The notes: a model not told the origin generated them from the letters alone. Shown: positions 6,041 through 13,241, counted from the first letter of the stretch. The stretch: 16,506 nt of DNA from an uncultured Lachnospiraceae bacterium (GCA_947003375.1 CAMQOJ010000033.1:1-16506); one strand, 5' to 3'. Numbers and translations are program-made.

Positions 6041-8491
6041 ATGAGAAGAGTGATTTCTTTGAAAGAAGGCTGGAAATTCTATCAGGACGGACAGTGCAGC
6101 CAGGTGGCCCTGCCCCATACCTGGAACGCGGTGGATGGCCAGGACGGGGGAAACGACTACTACCGCGGCGTCTGTCGGTATGTGCGGGAGCTGGAAAGGC
6201 CCGACATGGAGCCGGGGAGCCAGGTCTGGCTGGAGGTGAAAGGGGCGGCTATGACGGCACAAGTGCGCCTGAACGGAGAGCTGCTGGCAACCCATCGGGG
6301 GGGATATTCCGCTTTCCGGGTGAACCTGACGGAGCATCTGCTGGACAGGAACGAATTGGACATTTCCGTGGACAACAGTGACAATGACAGCGTCTATCCC
6401 CAGAAAGCGGACTTTACCTTCTACGGCGGCTTGTACCGGGATGTGAACCTGATCGTGGTTCCGGAGGCTCATTTCGACCTTGCCTACTGCGGTGGGCCCG
6501 GCATCAAGGTGACTCCTGTAGTGGATCTGGAGAGGGGCTGCGCCAAAGTGACCGTAGAGACCTGGCAGACCGGAACTGGGGACGTGAGGGTGGCCCTGGA
6601 GGGATGCGGGGATACGGCAGACGGCACCGGACGGAAGACTGCGGGCGAAAAGAAGGAAGCGGACAGCTCATGCCATGGTGCAGATGATGAAAGGCAGAGA
6701 GGGAAATCCAAAGGAAGCGAGATTGACAGAAGGAGCGGAGCGTCAGTGAACTTTCGTGCTCTGGCGGTATTCAAAATCCAGGATGTACGTCTCTGGGACG
6801 GTGTGGACGCCCCTTACCTTTACACAGCCAGGGCATGGCTGGAGAGCGGCGATGAGGTGAGTGCGCGCTTCGGCTGCCGCAGATTCGAGATAGACCCTCA
6901 GAAAGGCTTCCTCCTGAACGGCCGCAGCTATCCTCTGCGGGGCGTCAGCCGCCATCAGGACTGCAGGGGAGTCGGCAACGCACTGGCTCCGGAGCACCAC
7001 AGGCGGGACATGGCGATCGTCCGGGAAATCGGGGCCAACACCCTGCGCCTGGCTCATTACCAGCACGCCCAGGAATTTTATGATCTCTGTGATGAATACG
7101 GAATTGTAGTCTGGGCGGAGATTCCCTATATCACCATGCATATGAAGAACGGCAGAGCCAATACCCTGACACAGATGGAGGAACTGATTGCCCAGTGCTA
7201 TAACCATCCCTCCATCGCGGTCTGGGGCCTGAGCAATGAAATCACTGCCGCCAGCGCCGTGAACGGGGATTTGTTGGAGAACCACAGACTGCTCAACGAC
7301 CTGTGTCATCGGATGGACGCCACCCGTCTTACCACAATGGCCAATGTGTTTATGCTGGAGACTGACAGCCCAATCCTGGAGATTCCCGATGTGAACAGCT
7401 ATAACCTGTACTTTGGCTGGTATCTGGGGGAGTTGGAACAGAACGATGAATTCTTCGACGAATACCACAGCAGGTATCCTGACCGTCCCATAGGCTTCTC
7501 CGAGTACGGCGCGGATGCCAATCCCCGGTTCCAGAGCAGCGAGCCGGAGAAGGGGGACTATACGGAGAGCTACCAGGCCCTGTACCATGAGCATATCCTG
7601 GACATGATTGAGGCGCGGCCCTGGCTTTGGGCCACCCATGTGTGGAACCTGTTCGATTTCGCGGCGGACGGCCGTGACGAGGGCGGGAAGCACGGGGAGA
7701 ACCAGAAGGGCCTGGTGACTTTCGACAGGCAGACCAGGAAGGATGCCTTTTACCTCTATAAAGCTGCCTGGAACAGAGAGCCCATGGTGCATATCTGCGG
7801 CAGGCGGTACAGGGACAGGGCGGAGGACGCGACGGAGGTGAAGGTCTACTCCAACGCGGAGGAAGTGGCCCTGTACGTGGACGGGAAGCTCTTCGACACC
7901 CTGCAGGGCAGGCGGGTATTCCGGTTCCGGGTGCCCATTTCCGGGGAGCACATGGTCGAGGCCCGGGGGAAATTTCCGGAAACCCCGCCCGCAGACGCCT
8001 CTGCCGGATGCCCCGATGTAGCGGTGGGCCATAGGCCGGGACAGTCGGAGGGAGAAAAAGGATGCGGTTCAGGGCAGCGGCCCGACAGGAAAAAAGACGG
8101 ACAGGCGGCGACGACCTCTGGCGGCATGGTGGAAGTGTCCGACAGCATCACTCTGCGCAGGGTGCAAACAGAGAACCCGGATTACGTCTTTGTGAAGAAA
8201 CAGAATGTGGTCAACTGGTTCGACCAGGATGCATTCAATCCGGACTGCTTCTCCGTCTCCGATACCCTGGCAGACCTGCGGGCTAACCCGGAGGCAGGGG
8301 CCATCGTCAACGGGATGATGGAGAAGGGCGCTGCCTCCAGAGGCGATGTGGCGGAGGCGGTAAAGGACAATCCCGGCCTCCAGCGCATGATGGGCAGGAT
8401 GACGCTGATCAGCCTCCTGAAGCAGGCGGGGGACATCGAAGAGGAGAGCATAAAACAGTTGAACCGCATCCTCCAGAAAATAAAAAAATAA
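6041..8491 (+). CDS. Family 2 glycoside hydrolase with an extra C-terminal helical region
   Basis: The product is 816 residues, cytoplasmic (no signal peptide). Domains in order: sugar-binding jelly roll (about 5-140), immunoglobulin-like sandwich (about 150-285), TIM barrel (about 286-580), a further beta-sandwich (about 595-715), and a helical C-terminus. WGLSNE supplies acid/base E400 and GFSEYGAD nucleophile E488. The family covers beta-galactosidase, beta-glucuronidase and beta-mannosidase, and I cannot choose between them. Two hydrophilic low-complexity stretches (about 187-236 and 645-696) interrupt the sandwich domains. Residues about 738-816 (DTLADLRANPEAGAIVNGMM onward) form an amphipathic helical module, which I recall at the end of other Lachnospiraceae GH2 proteins. 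AAGGAG at 6029-6034 fixes the start. The isomerase-like gene follows after 46 bp, so the two form an operon. Confidence 0.92.
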   Translation: MRRVISLKEGWKFYQDGQCSQVALPHTWNAVDGQDGGNDYYRGVCRYVRELERPDMEPGSQVWLEVKGAAMTAQVRLNGELLATHRGGYSAFRVNLTEHLLDRNELDISVDNSDNDSVYPQKADFTFYGGLYRDVNLIVVPEAHFDLAYCGGPGIKVTPVVDLERGCAKVTVETWQTGTGDVRVALEGCGDTADGTGRKTAGEKKEADSSCHGADDERQRGKSKGSEIDRRSGASVNFRALAVFKIQDVRLWDGVDAPYLYTARAWLESGDEVSARFGCRRFEIDPQKGFLLNGRSYPLRGVSRHQDCRGVGNALAPEHHRRDMAIVREIGANTLRLAHYQHAQEFYDLCDEYGIVVWAEIPYITMHMKNGRANTLTQMEELIAQCYNHPSIAVWGLSNEITAASAVNGDLLENHRLLNDLCHRMDATRLTTMANVFMLETDSPILEIPDVNSYNLYFGWYLGELEQNDEFFDEYHSRYPDRPIGFSEYGADANPRFQSSEPEKGDYTESYQALYHEHILDMIEARPWLWATHVWNLFDFAADGRDEGGKHGENQKGLVTFDRQTRKDAFYLYKAAWNREPMVHICGRRYRDRAEDATEVKVYSNAEEVALYVDGKLFDTLQGRRVFRFRVPISGEHMVEARGKFPETPPADASAGCPDVAVGHRPGQSEGEKGCGSGQRPDRKKDGQAATTSGGMVEVSDSITLRRVQTENPDYVFVKKQNVVNWFDQDAFNPDCFSVSDTLADLRANPEAGAIVNGMMEKGAASRGDVAEAVKDNPGLQRMMGRMTLISLLKQAGDIEEESIKQLNRILQKIKK

Positions 8492-8537
8492 AGACGGATC
8501 GGGCGGCTGCGGAACTGAAAGGAAGGAGGCGGAGGAT

Positions 8538-9383
8538 ATGCCGGTGAAGGCAGTACAGCAGATTATGCTGGGAACAGTGACGGCAAAGGAAGCACAGGCC
8601 AGGGACACGCTGGCGGCAATCAGAAAAGCGGGATACGGCGGAATCGAGCTGAACGGATTCATGATACGTCCCACAGGCTTCCTGGTGCGCATGATGACAA
8701 AGATGGCAGGGATGCCCGTGGGCAGGGGCGGCAGGCTGGACTGGGCCGCCCTGGTGAAAGAGGCGGGGCTGTCCGTGGTGAGCGTCCATGAGGATTTGGG
8801 GACAATCCGGCGGGAGACCTCCACGGTGATAGAAGAGGCGAGGAAATTCGGCACGAAATATATCGTGGTGACAGGCATGTACCGCTTCGACTATTCGGAT
8901 AAAGGGGCTGTAAGCGGCCTGGCCCGGGACCTGAACCAGGCGGGAAAGGAGCTTGGCCAGGGCGGCGTATCTTTGCTGTACCACAACCACAACTGTGAGT
9001 TCCGCAAGGTTTCGAAAGGGATGACCGCTTATGGGCTATTACAGGAGGAGACGGATCCGGAGTACGTGAACTTTGAATTCGATTCCTACTGGCCCACGGA
9101 GGCGGGAGTGGACGCGCTGGCCCTGATGCGGCAGCTCGGGGAGAGGATGAAGCTCTACCATATCAATGACCGTGGAACCAGGCTCACCGGCCCCTCCATG
9201 ACGCCGCTCTTAAAGTCTGACAGCATGGAGCTGGGGTACGGGAACATGAACCTGAAAGCCCTGACAGGACAGGCCCTGGCCGCGGGAGTGGATGCCGTCA
9301 TCCTGGAGAGCCACAGGAACTGGGTGGACGGTTCTCCCATAAAATCCATACAGCGTTCTGCGGAATTCCTGAAGGATATATGA
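8538..9383 (+). CDS. Sugar phosphate isomerase/epimerase-like TIM barrel protein (AP endonuclease 2 family)
   Basis: The product is 281 residues, a typical length for the xylose-isomerase-like TIM barrel family (PF01261). LLYHNHNCEF (H149, H151), FEFDSYW (D182), LYHINDRG (H208) and VILESHRNW (E257) are the metal- and substrate-site motifs expected at the ends of barrel strands. Relatives interconvert keto/aldo sugars, epimerise sugars or inositols, or dehydrate inosose. The substrate here is not visible, so the annotation stays general. Two purine-rich ribosome sites precede the ATG: AGGAGG at 8524-8529 is well spaced, while GGAGG at 8531-8535 is too close. It lies 46 bp after GH2 and ends at a strong terminator, so it is the last gene of that unit. 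A role in processing the sugar released by GH2 is inference from position. Confidence 0.85.
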   Translation: MPVKAVQQIMLGTVTAKEAQARDTLAAIRKAGYGGIELNGFMIRPTGFLVRMMTKMAGMPVGRGGRLDWAALVKEAGLSVVSVHEDLGTIRRETSTVIEEARKFGTKYIVVTGMYRFDYSDKGAVSGLARDLNQAGKELGQGGVSLLYHNHNCEFRKVSKGMTAYGLLQEETDPEYVNFEFDSYWPTEAGVDALALMRQLGERMKLYHINDRGTRLTGPSMTPLLKSDSMELGYGNMNLKALTGQALAAGVDAVILESHRNWVDGSPIKSIQRSAEFLKDI

Positions 9384-9385
9384 AC

Positions 9386-9416
9386 CGGAGGGCTGCATCC
9401 CTGGCGCAGCCCTCCG
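9386..9416 (+). terminator. Intrinsic terminator of the GH2-isomerase operon
   Basis: CGGAGGGCTGC (9386-9396) pairs perfectly with GCAGCCCTCCG (9406-9416), an 11-bp GC-rich stem with a 9-base loop. TCATTTTCT follows immediately. It begins 3 bases after the isomerase stop codon. The minus-strand side lacks a T run, so it mainly serves the plus-strand operon, although the AraC gene converges here. Confidence 0.85.
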
Positions 9417-9423
9417 TCATTTT

Positions 9424-10638
9424 CTAAACTTTCCGGTTCCGCTCCCGGTATTCGCTGGGAGACATCCCGGTCTCCTTCTGGAAGGTGGAGGAGAAGTAGC
9501 TCCTGGAGCCGAAGTTCAGCTCATCGCTGATCTCCTGGATGCTCATCTTCGTTCCTGACAGCAGCAGTCTGGCCTGGCGGATTTTCTCCTGTTTGATGTA
9601 ATCTGTCACGCTCAGGCCCATTTCCTGCTTGAACTTATGGGAGAAATAGTATTCCGTGTACCCGGCCTCTTTTGCCAGCACATCCATGGAAAGCTTTTCC
9701 CGGATGTGCAGGGAGATATAGTCGCAGGCATTCCTGATCTGGAGGGACAGGGAGGAATCGGATTTCGACTGGCGGACGCGCTGTACATAGTCCGCCAGCA
9801 GGCAGGAGCAGGTATTGGAAACCTCCGGGATATCCTGGCAGTCCTCTATCATCTGCATGTAGTAATCATTCAGGGTATAGGCCACCGCAGGGCTCACGCC
9901 TCCCTCGATGGAGGCTCTGGAGCAGAGGGTCAGCAGGACGATGGCGGTGGACTTGGCGGAGCGCAGGGAGTCGCCGATGTCGAACCGGGGCCCATTGCTC
10001 ATGCTGCTGGAGCGTGCCAGGGCTTCCGGATAATTGGGGTTCCCCTCCCGCAGCATCTTCATGAATTCCTGCTCCGCCATCCAGATGCCCCGGTGCTCCG
10101 TGGTGATTAGATTCGCCTCGGAAAAGGAGGATATCCGGCCCGGCTCCTCGGCGAAGCGGATGTCATTGGTGGATATCCGCTGTCCGGTGATGCAGTAGTG
10201 CAGCATCACCGCGTACTGGAAGAGCTGATTGGTGGGAATCACGGGGATGTGCTCAAAGAGCCGGAACATCCTGGCCCGGACTGCCACGGACAGATTGTGC
10301 TCCTCCAGTTTCCGGCGGATGACCTGGAAGGAATTCTTCCCGGAATAGGCGGGCCCCAGTATATGGATCTGTTTCAGGGTATCCCCCTGGTATTCCAGCC
10401 CGGCGATCCAGATCATGCCCAGATGGTCTGCCAGAAAGAGGGGCTCTCTGGCATTCTCTCGGATGTGTTTCTGCAGATGGGCCTCCAGGTTCAGCAGAAT
10501 CAATATGCTATCGCTGTCCGGGGACTGTCCCGGAAAGTCGGATCCGGAGAGAAGCTGCGGCGGATAGCTGCGCAGCGAGATATCATAGCAGCAGCGGATC
10601 AGTTGCTCCAAAAAGTCCAATTTTTGCCGAACGTCCAT
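9424..10638 (-). CDS. AraC-family transcriptional regulator
   Basis: The product is 404 residues. The C-terminal 105 residues are an AraC/XylS DNA-binding domain with two helix-turn-helix units. The first is about 318-340 (MDVLAKEAGYTEYYFSHKFK) and the second about 367-390 (IQEISDELNFGSRSYFSSTF), ending in the standard TGMSPSEYRE. Residues 1-290 form a sensory region (LADHLGMIWIAGLEY, HILGPAYSGKNSF) like that of many Lachnospiraceae AraC proteins next to sugar genes. It is not a classical cupin, and the ligand is unknown. The start is supported by AGGAG close upstream. It converges on the isomerase gene and shares direction with the 76-residue gene upstream. The three 19-bp repeats begin 23 bases before its start codon, a good position for autoregulation. 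It probably controls the surrounding glycoside hydrolase genes (inference). Confidence 0.92.
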   Translation of the reverse strand: MDVRQKLDFLEQLIRCCYDISLRSYPPQLLSGSDFPGQSPDSDSILILLNLEAHLQKHIRENAREPLFLADHLGMIWIAGLEYQGDTLKQIHILGPAYSGKNSFQVIRRKLEEHNLSVAVRARMFRLFEHIPVIPTNQLFQYAVMLHYCITGQRISTNDIRFAEEPGRISSFSEANLITTEHRGIWMAEQEFMKMLREGNPNYPEALARSSSMSNGPRFDIGDSLRSAKSTAIVLLTLCSRASIEGGVSPAVAYTLNDYYMQMIEDCQDIPEVSNTCSCLLADYVQRVRQSKSDSSLSLQIRNACDYISLHIREKLSMDVLAKEAGYTEYYFSHKFKQEMGLSVTDYIKQEKIRQARLLLSGTKMSIQEISDELNFGSRSYFSSTFQKETGMSPSEYRERNRKV

Positions 10639-10661
10639 GAATGCTCCTCTTCATTATGCAT

Positions 10662-10718
10662 GCACAGCTCTATTGTGTATGCACAGCTCTATTGTGTATG
10701 CACAGCTCTATTGTGTAT
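10662..10718. repeat. Three 19-bp tandem repeats upstream of the AraC gene
   Basis: The unit GCACAGCTCTATTGTGTAT occurs three times without any mismatch at 10662-10680, 10681-10699 and 10700-10718. A partial unit (ATGCAT) precedes it. Each copy contains the dyad CACA-N7-TGTG. The array lies between the 76-residue gene (stop at 10726-10728) and the AraC start codon (10636-10638). Perfect identity means either recent expansion or selection. The 19-bp period is close to two helical turns, so proteins bound to each copy would sit on nearly the same DNA face. Confidence 0.95.
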
Positions 10719-10725
10719 TCTCCCC

Positions 10726-10956
10726 TCAGCCACACAGGTAATCTTTCAGAATCTCTTCGTCCGCCCTGTCAGAGAAGCGGATGCTGCCGCTTTCGAGCAG
10801 GGGGATATTCTGGGCGATGGTGCAGAAGATGTACTGGCTCAAAGTGGACTTCAGGGCGATGCTGTCGCCCTCCGGGGTCTCAAAGAGCACCTCCGAATGG
10901 CATTTTTTGACCTGTCTCAGGAAATCCATCACATTGATGTCTGTTCTGATACGCAT
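10726..10956 (-). CDS. Small conserved-looking protein of 76 residues, function unknown
   Basis: The start at 10956 is chosen because a perfect AAGGAGGT (plus-strand 10963-10970) stands 6 bases upstream. The product begins MRIRTDINVMDFLRQVKKC. The frame is open further upstream, but that part has no ribosome site. The sequence (SEVLFETPEGDSIALKSTLS, then IRFSDRADEEILKDYL) is soluble, acidic and has no membrane segment. I recall similar short proteins in Lachnospiraceae, sometimes labelled 'polyA polymerase' without support; a function should not be inferred from that name. It lies 87 bp upstream of the AraC gene in the same direction, separated by the 19-bp repeats, so the two may share a transcript. 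An intrinsic terminator at 11014-11067 separates it from the 63-residue gene behind it. Confidence 0.75.
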   Translation of the reverse strand: MRIRTDINVMDFLRQVKKCHSEVLFETPEGDSIALKSTLSQYIFCTIAQNIPLLESGSIRFSDRADEEILKDYLCG

Positions 10957-11013
10957 TAGATGACCTCCTTGTTTGCATGGTATTTCGTTTTTTGCTATAT
11001 GGGTTTTGGCACT

Positions 11014-11067
11014 AAAAAAGGTGCAAAGCCCTGAATCATCCCGATGACTCAATAAAGACATTACACC
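11014..11067 (-). terminator. Intrinsic terminator after the 63-residue gene
   Basis: On the minus strand an imperfect hairpin closes with GGTG/CACC (11064-11067 with 11020-11023). Its top stem is TGAGTCATC/GATGATTCA (11043-11051 with 11032-11040) with a 2-base loop. It is followed directly by TTTTTT (plus-strand A run 11014-11019). It starts 35 bases after the stop codon of the 63-residue gene and before the 76-residue gene, so each small gene has its own transcription unit. Confidence 0.6.
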
Positions 11068-11387
11068 CTGTTTCATGGCTGCTATTCAGATGTTCAAATG
11101 GTTACTCTTTGATTCTGTCAATGTCTGTCATATTGACACCTGATACATTTAACAATGCTTTCAGTGTCAGGTATTCTTCTTTTAATTCCGAATACGTCTT
11201 TGTAGCATATTCTTCCTTTGCCAAAAGCATATACTTTTGAATCTTCTTGAAATCGTCAAGGGCCTGTTTTGTAACCTCGATACCTGGCAGCATATAATCA
11301 TCTCCCACCATAAAAAAGAGATTTCCTGCGTGTGTCTGGTGATTCCATTAAAACAGTCCTTCGGCAAGGTGTAAAGCCTTTATTCAG
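11048..11387. repeat. Inverted-repeat-bounded segment of about 340 bp
   Basis: CTCAATAAAGACATTACACC at 11048-11067 and the reverse complement of 11368-11387 (CTGAATAAAGGCTTTACACC) match at 17 of 20 positions. Just inside, both ends also carry a related CTGTTT-ATGG string (CTGTTTCATGG and CTGTTTTAATGG). The 63-residue gene lies between the arms. The segment is much more AT-rich than its neighbours. It may be a small mobile element or a remnant, or a transcript whose two ends pair. No target-site duplication is obvious. Confidence 0.55.
11102..11293 (-). CDS. Small protein of 63 residues, function unknown
   Basis: The start at 11293 gives MLPGIEVTKQALDDFKKIQK and is preferred because GGGAG lies 8 bases upstream. 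A start at 11311 would add six residues but has no ribosome site. The protein is charged and probably all helical (KYMLLAKEEYATKTYSELKEEYLTLKALL), with no membrane segment and no cysteine. I do not recognise a named family, though it looks like a normally folded, conserved small protein rather than a chance frame. Codon use is AT-richer than the glycoside hydrolase genes. It sits alone between inverted repeats, with its own terminator and possible promoter, and is divergent from the symporter gene. Confidence 0.65.
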   Translation of the reverse strand: MLPGIEVTKQALDDFKKIQKYMLLAKEEYATKTYSELKEEYLTLKALLNVSGVNMTDIDRIKE

Positions 11388-11415
11388 TTGTCAAGGTTCT
11401 TTGCGGGATGTTTTC

Positions 11416-11446
11416 AGTATACACGAAATCCTGGAGAGCGTGTTAA
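11416..11446 (-). promoter_or_regulatory. Possible promoter of the 63-residue gene
   Basis: On the minus strand TTAACA (11441-11446) and TATACT (11416-11421) are each 5/6 matches, separated by 19 bases, slightly long. The transcript would have a leader of about 115 bases containing the right inverted-repeat arm. A separate TTGACA (minus, 11389-11394) has no acceptable -10. Confidence 0.35.
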
Positions 11447-11484
11447 GTAATTTGACATTTGAAGGCCTTTTTTTCAGAAAAACA

Positions 11485-11543
11485 TGAAAAATCGAACAGC
11501 ATAAGTGATTTTTGAACATGGGAAAAAGTGATTTATGTATAAT
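11485..11543 (+). promoter_or_regulatory. Promoter of the GPH symporter gene with possible activator sites
   Basis: A perfect TATAAT lies at 11538-11543, 57 bases before the start codon. The nearest -35-like hexamer, TTGAAC (11512-11517), is 20 bases away. GATTTTTGAAC (11507-11517) repeats the element found in the GH2 promoter, and TGAAAAATCG (11485-11494) resembles its upstream partner. As at GH2, the missing -35 suggests an activator-dependent promoter. Confidence 0.45.
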
Positions 11544-11600
11544 GGAAGTAGAAACAGCGGAACGTCAAATCAAAATCATCGAAACGAGGAGGGCTTCATT

Positions 11601-13091
11601 ATGTCTCAAAACACATCCGGTCAGAACACATCCAGTCAAAACGGAACTGTACAGTACCGCCGGGCCAAAGCCTGGCAGATCATACTCACCGCCACCAGCG
11701 GCATGGTGGGCATGAGCTTCTATTTCCTCATGGGCATGGCCAGCTACAGCGCCAACGTAGGCTTCGGCATCGCCACGGTGGCAGTGGGAGGGATTCTGAC
11801 GTTCACCCGCGTCTTCGACGCGGTCACGGATCCCCTGCTGGCCTTTGTGTACGACAAGGTCAATACCAGGTTCGGCAAGATACGCATCCTGCTGATCGGC
11901 GGCTGGCTGGTGATGGTCTTCGCCGTGCTGGGGATGTACAACTGGGCCGCGGGCAAGGGCCATGGGGTGGCGCTGTACATTGTGCTGTATGTCGTCTATG
12001 TCATCGGTTATACCCTGTTCAACATGACGTCCCAGACCGTGGGGCCGCTGATGACCAACGACCCGAAGCAGCGGCCCATCGTGGGCGTGGCGGGAACGGT
12101 GTTCAACTACCTGGTCCCCATCACCATGAACCTGGTGGCCTTTACGCAGTTAATGCCCAAATATGGCGGCTATACCCTGGAGTTCCTGGCAGCGGCCTGC
12201 TGGATGACTATCGGCATCTCCGCCGTGGGCCTGGTGCTGACCTGCATCGGCATATCTGAGTTCGACAGGCCCGAGAACTTCGTGGGCGTCACCGCCAAGA
12301 AGGAAAAGCTCAGGATGAAGGATATGCTGGACGTGCTGAAGAACAACCGCCCTCTGCAGTGCTACATCGCTTCCGGCGCTTCAGACAAGATTGCCCAGCA
12401 GGTGGCCAGCCAGTCCATCGTAATGACCATGTTGAACGGCATCATCGTGGGCGACATGGCAATCTCCACCAAGCTGAGCACCATAGGCATGATTCCGTCC
12501 ATCCTCTTCGCCTTTGTGGGCGCGGCCTATGCCAGGAAGAGGGGCAACAAGAAGACCATTGTGGACTGGAACTATATCTGCATCGGGATAACGGTGGCCA
12601 CGATGGTGTTCTTTACTGCGCTGCACCTGTTCAGCGATACGCGCAATATCAGCACCATGTTCCCTCTGATGGTCGTCTTCATGGTCCTGCAGCTTTTGAC
12701 CAACGGCGCGAAGATGTGCATCACAAGCGGCAACACCGCGTTCATGGCGGACATCATCGACTATGAACTGGACAGGGGGGGCAAGTACATCCCCGCTGTG
12801 GTGACGGGCATCCACAGCCTGATTGACAAGATTGTCTCCTCCGCGGGCGCGCTGATCGCCACGGCGGCGGTGGCCCTGATCGGCTATACCCAGACCATGC
12901 CCCAGCCCACGGACGCGCTGACGGGAGGGGTTTTCTGGATGACTATGGCGCTCATGTACGGCATGCCTATGGGAGGGTGGATCGTCACGCTGATCGCCAT
13001 GCGGTTCTGCGACCTGGACAAGGAAGAGATGGTGGAGGTGCAGAAGCGCATCGCCGAGAAGAAGGCCGCGGCAAAACGGAACGCGGCGTGA
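11601..13091 (+). CDS. GPH-family (MelB-like) sugar:cation symporter
   Basis: The start at 11601 is set by AGGAGGG (11587-11593), 7 bases upstream; the upstream in-frame ATG at 11535 lies in the promoter. The product is 496 residues with about 12 membrane segments. RVFDAVTDPLL (71-80) is the family's cation/sugar-site motif, followed by the loop VNTRFGKIRILL. TSQTVGPLMTNDPKQR and the late DYELDRGGKYIPAVVTGIHSLIDK also match glycoside-pentoside-hexuronide:cation symporters. It would import unphosphorylated glycosides or short oligosaccharides with H+ or Na+, which suits cytoplasmic GH1, GH43, GH2 and GH78. The N-terminus is a polar tail with a short QNTS[GS] repeat (residues 3-12), and the C-terminus is a charged tail. 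It is followed after 150 bp by the propeller-like gene. The substrate is not predictable from sequence. Confidence 0.9.
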   Translation: MSQNTSGQNTSSQNGTVQYRRAKAWQIILTATSGMVGMSFYFLMGMASYSANVGFGIATVAVGGILTFTRVFDAVTDPLLAFVYDKVNTRFGKIRILLIGGWLVMVFAVLGMYNWAAGKGHGVALYIVLYVVYVIGYTLFNMTSQTVGPLMTNDPKQRPIVGVAGTVFNYLVPITMNLVAFTQLMPKYGGYTLEFLAAACWMTIGISAVGLVLTCIGISEFDRPENFVGVTAKKEKLRMKDMLDVLKNNRPLQCYIASGASDKIAQQVASQSIVMTMLNGIIVGDMAISTKLSTIGMIPSILFAFVGAAYARKRGNKKTIVDWNYICIGITVATMVFFTALHLFSDTRNISTMFPLMVVFMVLQLLTNGAKMCITSGNTAFMADIIDYELDRGGKYIPAVVTGIHSLIDKIVSSAGALIATAAVALIGYTQTMPQPTDALTGGVFWMTMALMYGMPMGGWIVTLIAMRFCDLDKEEMVEVQKRIAEKKAAAKRNAA

Positions 13092-13113
13092 GGACAGGAG
13101 CGGAAGCTGCGGG

Positions 13114-13147
13114 CGGCTCCGGGAGCGGGACAAGGTTCCCGGAGCCG
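13114..13147 (+). other. Strong stem-loop between the symporter and propeller-like genes
   Basis: CGGCTCCGGGA (13114-13124) pairs perfectly with TCCCGGAGCCG (13137-13147), an 11-bp stem with a 12-base loop. There is no T run behind it (GTCTTGGAAA), so it is not a classical terminator. Placed 22 bases after the symporter stop codon and 94 bases before the next start, it could protect the 3' end of the symporter part of a shared transcript or set unequal expression. Confidence 0.6.
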
Positions 13148-13241
13148 GTCTTGGAAAGAGCGGCGTGTTTAGGAGCGGCGGATTTCAGAACAGACGGATT
13201 TTGGGACAGCGGATTCGGATATAGAACACAGGAGGGCTGAT

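Noticed and set aside
6743..8032. 429-codon frame on the strand opposite GH2
   Set aside because: It runs antisense through the GH2 catalytic barrel, has no ribosome site, and its product is His/Pro/Val-rich without any domain.
10662..10718. Possible CRISPR array
   Set aside because: The repeats are directly adjacent with no spacers, and no cas gene is present.
11182..11367. Alternative minus-strand frame overlapping the 63-residue gene
   Set aside because: It has no ribosome site and a Cys/Trp/Ile-rich translation, while the other frame has a good ribosome site and a helical, protein-like composition.
11452..11457. TTGACA as the -35 of the symporter promoter
   Set aside because: No -10-like hexamer occurs 15-19 bases downstream; the only TATAAT is 80 bases away.
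12381..13133. 250-codon frame on the strand opposite the symporter
   Set aside because: It is antisense to transmembrane-coding sequence; the Arg/His/Asp-rich product is an artefact of GC-rich hydrophobic codons.
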